A program made the translations under genes and the position numbers. A DNA stretch of 6,461 nt from Alphaproteobacteria bacterium (GTDB lineage: Bacteria; Pseudomonadota; Alphaproteobacteria; Rhizobiales; Xanthobacteraceae). Of the stretch, positions 6,011 through 6,461 are shown piece by piece (position 1 is the first letter of the stretch; each line of letters opens with the position of its first letter). A model generated the notes under the pieces. That model did no database searches and was not told the DNA's origin. It was given only the letters and a program-made list of their open reading frames with translations. Location of the stretch: positions 1 through 6,461 of the forward strand of contig VAZU01000099.1 of assembly GCA_005884745.1 (NCBI GenBank), in the 5' to 3' direction.

Positions 6011-6461
6011 TCCCGGTTGCGGTCCTGACCGGCTTTCTCGGCAGCGGCAAGACGACCCTGCTGGCCCATTTGCTGCGCCGGCCCGAGTTCTCGCGCACCG
6101 CCGTCCTCATCAACGAATTCGGCGAGATCGGCCTCGATCACGAGCTCGTCGAGACCAGCGACGACAGTTTCGTCGAGCTGCAGACCGGATGCCTGTGCTG
6201 CAAGATCCGCAACGACCTGGCAGAAACGCTCGCGGACATGCTCCGCCGCCGCGACCGCGGCGCGCTTCCCCAATTCGATCGCGTCGTCGTCGAAACCAGC
6301 GGGCTCGCGGATCCCGCGCCGATCCTGCAAACCTTGATGACCGACTTGAGAATTGCCGGCCGCCTGGTGCTCGGCGGCGTGGTGACGACGGTCGACGCCG
6401 TGAACGGCTCCGACACGCTCGATCGTGAGGAGATTTCGGTCAAACAGGTCGCCTTGGCCGA
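6007..6461 (+). CDS. G3E-family GTPase (CobW/COG0523, putative metallochaperone), 3' truncated
   Basis: The frame opens at GTG 6007 and stays open to the window end, giving 151 of an expected ~320-400 residues. It begins IPVAVLTGFLGSGKTTLLAHLL, with the Walker A motif GFLGSGKTT at residues 9-17. INEFGEIGLDHELV follows (35-48), then the family's metal-binding signature GCLCC (Cys62, Cys64, Cys65) and VVVETSGLADPAPI (93-106), the Walker B-like block of G3E proteins. TTVDAVN is at 127-133. This family covers CobW, YjiA, ZNG1-type zinc chaperones and nitrile hydratase activators, which use GTP to load metal into client enzymes. The start has no clear Shine-Dalgarno site and overlaps the upstream stop as GTGA, so translation is probably coupled. 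No in-frame start codon lies just upstream. Position next to a metal-dependent amidohydrolase suggests a client relationship (inference). The C-terminal domain is outside the window. Confidence 0.95.
   Translation, partial: MIPVAVLTGFLGSGKTTLLAHLLRRPEFSRTAVLINEFGEIGLDHELVETSDDSFVELQTGCLCCKIRNDLAETLADMLRRRDRGALPQFDRVVVETSGLADPAPILQTLMTDLRIAGRLVLGGVVTTVDAVNGSDTLDREEISVKQVALA

Noticed and set aside
5892..6428. A 178-codon open frame overlapping the start of the GTPase gene.
   Set aside because: It is Arg/Pro-rich without motifs; the frame starting at 6007 encodes the Walker A and CLCC signatures of a G3E GTPase.

Overview
The window is strongly GC-rich, and its genes favour G or C at third codon positions. 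All real genes lie on the + strand. It also carries a palindromic intergenic repeat (ends GTAGGGTGGGC / GCCCACCCTAC) of a kind I associate with Bradyrhizobium and related Hyphomicrobiales. Together with the gene content, this points to an alphaproteobacterium, probably Bradyrhizobium-like. That assignment is inference, since there is no rRNA or marker gene here.

Layout: (1) Positions 1-1442 hold the 3' part of a glycoside hydrolase family 15 gene (glucoamylase/trehalase-like), cut by the window edge. (2) Positions 1443-1714 are an intergenic region dominated by a 135-bp palindromic repeat. (3) Positions 1715-3055 encode a Tat-exported family 1 ABC-transporter substrate-binding protein with no permease or ATPase gene nearby. 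(4) Positions 3056-3180 hold a second, 81-bp copy of the repeat in the opposite orientation. (5) Positions 3181-4212 encode an LLM-class (luciferase-like) flavin/F420-dependent oxidoreductase. (6) Positions 4281-5708 encode a hydantoinase/dihydropyrimidinase-type amidohydrolase with a complete set of metal-ligand candidates. (7) Positions 5705-6010 encode a 101-residue protein I do not recognise. (8) From 6007 to the window end runs the N-terminal part of a G3E-family (CobW/COG0523) GTPase.

Genes 5 to 8 look like one transcription unit. The last three are tightly coupled: each start codon is a GTG whose last two bases belong to the upstream TGA stop, giving the same GTGA overlap twice. The simplest reading is uptake of a small solute by the binding protein, flavin-dependent oxidation, and hydrolysis of a cyclic amide or imide by the amidohydrolase. 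The GTPase may act as a metal-insertion helper for the metal-dependent amidohydrolase, and the small protein may be an accessory. No substrate can be named from sequence alone. The GH15 gene appears unrelated to this cluster.

The least explained parts are the small protein, the amidohydrolase / small protein / GTPase coupling, and the two-hairpin repeats that bracket the binding-protein gene in inverted orientation.
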